Assembly (NCBI GenBank): GCA_013696945.1
Contig: JACCXQ010000202.1
Span: 1-7,428 of the forward strand
Source: Chloroflexota bacterium
GTDB lineage: Bacteria > Chloroflexota > Limnocylindria > Limnocylindrales > CSP1-4
Length of the DNA stretch: 7,428 nucleotides
Direction of reading: 5' to 3'
Below are positions 6,382 through 7,428 of this stretch, one piece after another (within the stretch, counting starts at the first letter, position 1; every line of letters starts with the position of its first letter). The position numbers were made by a program, and so were the translations under genes. The notes under the pieces were generated by a model that was given only the letters and a program-made list of their open reading frames with translations, searched no databases and was not told where the DNA came from.

Positions 6382-7428
6382 ATGCCCGGACCGGACGGCC
6401 CCGCTACCGACCCACCACCGCCGGTGCCCGTCCCGGCTGCTCCGGCCGTCGGGTCGGAGCGACGCGATGGGCGGCCTCCGATCTTCATCGTCGGGCTCCC
6501 GCGATCGGGCACCACGATGCTGGCCACCATGCTGGACGCGCATCACGCGATCGAGTGCGGTCCCGAGACCTTCTTCTTCGCCCGGCTGCCGCGCGATCCT
6601 GCCCGACTGCTCGCACCCGGTGCCTGGCCCGAACCGGCGGTCGACTACATCTGCTCGCTGCGGCTGCGAGACTCCCCCATCCATCAGCTCTACGGCCGGA
6701 CCCCGAGCCAAGTCCGCGAGGCACTCGCCGCACGTCCTCCATCGCTCGCGGCGATGCTCGAGTCGCTGACAGCCGCACGAGCCGATGCGGCCGGAAAGCA
6801 GCGCTGGGCCGAGAAGACACCGCGACACATGGCGCGCGTGCCGCTGATCCGCCAGACGTTCCCGGACGCCGCGATCGTGCGAGTCGTACGCGACCCGCGC
6901 GCGGCAGCCCTGTCGATGACGCGTGTCCCGTTCGCGAGCGATTCGCTGCTCGTGAACCTGTACTCGATCGAACGAGCGGACGCAGCCGCGGAGCCGCATC
7001 TGCGCCAGGACCGATGGCTACTGACCGTCCGCTTCGAGGACCTCGTGCGCGACCCGACGGAGGAGCTGCGCCGCGTGTGCGACTTCGTGGGCGAGCCGTT
7101 CGACGAGCGGATGCTCAGCGAGCGGGACGCCACGGCGCTCACGGCCGGCCACGAGTGGTGGAAGCAGAAGGCGTCGGAGGCGCCGGATACGTCGCGCGTC
7201 GAAGCGTGGAAGACCGAGATGAGCGCGGACGACCAGCGAGCGGCGGCGGTCATCTGCCACGACATGCTGGTGCGGCACGGATATCCGGGTGCCGTCGAAC
7301 CACGGGCGACCGTCATCGTGGAGCCGGATGGGTTCGTGGCCCGCCACGAAGATGCCGCACGGCGGCTGGCCCTGGCCGGGGTGGTGGTCGCACGCCGTGG
7401 CGCTGGCGGGCGCGGCCCCGGTCGTAGC
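6382..7428 (+). CDS. PAPS-dependent sulfotransferase ST3, truncated at the right edge
   Basis: The frame from the ATG at 6382 is open for 349 codons to the last base of the window, with no stop. It starts with a Pro-rich segment (residues 2-20), then has IFIVGLPRSGTTML (34-47), CGPET (59-63) with E62 exactly 21 residues after R41, WAEKTP (142-147), the 3'-phosphate site VRDPRAAALS with R170 and S178 eight apart, and RFEDLVRDP (217-225). A region with a Trp pair (259-260) and W276 leads to HGYP (299-302), where ST1 and ST2 end. Here at least 47 more residues follow, including TVIVEPDGFVARHEDAARR and then a Gly/Arg-rich run, so there is a C-terminal extension or second domain. ST3 is closer to ST1 (shared CGPE and WAEKTP) than to ST2. 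Its acceptor is unknown; a role on the exported glycan is inferred from its neighbours. No ribosome site is visible, and a leaderless start is plausible. Confidence 0.88.
   Translation, partial: MPGPDGPATDPPPPVPVPAAPAVGSERRDGRPPIFIVGLPRSGTTMLATMLDAHHAIECGPETFFFARLPRDPARLLAPGAWPEPAVDYICSLRLRDSPIHQLYGRTPSQVREALAARPPSLAAMLESLTAARADAAGKQRWAEKTPRHMARVPLIRQTFPDAAIVRVVRDPRAAALSMTRVPFASDSLLVNLYSIERADAAAEPHLRQDRWLLTVRFEDLVRDPTEELRRVCDFVGEPFDERMLSERDATALTAGHEWWKQKASEAPDTSRVEAWKTEMSADDQRAAAVICHDMLVRHGYPGAVEPRATVIVEPDGFVARHEDAARRLALAGVVVARRGAGGRGPGRS

Noticed and set aside
6310..6999. Long minus-strand extension of the permease frame, giving a 538-residue protein
   Set aside because: The extra N-terminal part is Arg/Gly/Ser-rich with no family motif and lies antisense to the well-supported ST3 coding frame. 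Permease homology starts near the ATG at 6297.
6555..7427. 290-codon plus-strand open frame overlapping ST3
   Set aside because: It is out of frame with ST3, which carries every sulfotransferase motif across the same bases. The alternative is low-complexity Arg/Ala/Pro/Gly.
1..7428. CRISPR arrays, tRNA genes, insertion sequences, attachment sites or long direct repeats
   Set aside because: I saw no spaced repeats, no cloverleaf-type sequence, no transposase or integrase motif and no terminal repeats. All but about 275 bases are accounted for by the seven genes.

Overview
The window is high-GC bacterial chromosome, tightly packed, with several GTG starts and G or C in most third codon positions. 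Nothing fixes the taxon. The base composition, the GTG starts and possible leaderless starts with a TANNNT-type -10 box would suit an actinobacterium or a high-GC Chloroflexota lineage; this is inference only. The window holds seven genes, all for making, decorating or exporting a surface polysaccharide. There is no tRNA, rRNA, CRISPR array, insertion sequence or phage gene.

Layout. (1) Bases 33-3504, plus strand: a non-hydrolysing UDP-GlcNAc 2-epimerase (wecB type), a GT4-type glycosyltransferase a few bases downstream, then, after a 142-base gap, a PAPS-dependent sulfotransferase (ST1). (2) Bases 3523-6297, minus strand: a tight operon read right to left, made of an ABC-2 polysaccharide-export permease, its ATPase (4-base gap) and a second sulfotransferase (ST2, TGATG stop/start overlap). 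It converges on ST1, with only 18 bases between the stop codons. (3) From 6382 to the right edge, plus strand: a third sulfotransferase (ST3), divergent from the permease and still open at the window end. The 84-base divergent gap should hold both promoters and contains a perfect 8-bp stem.

How the genes fit together (inference). The epimerase would supply UDP-ManNAc or a related sugar nucleotide, the glycosyltransferase would add a sugar to the growing glycan, the Wzm/Wzt-type transporter would flip the lipid-linked glycan across the membrane, and up to three sulfotransferases would sulfate it using cytoplasmic PAPS. All three sulfotransferases keep the 5'-phosphosulfate loop, the EKTP motif and the Arg/Ser pair of the 3'-phosphate site. 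Each also has a glutamate exactly 21 residues after the loop arginine, the same spacing I recall for the catalytic glutamate of animal tyrosylprotein sulfotransferases. The main interest is a compact, probably undescribed locus for a multiply sulfated bacterial surface glycan.
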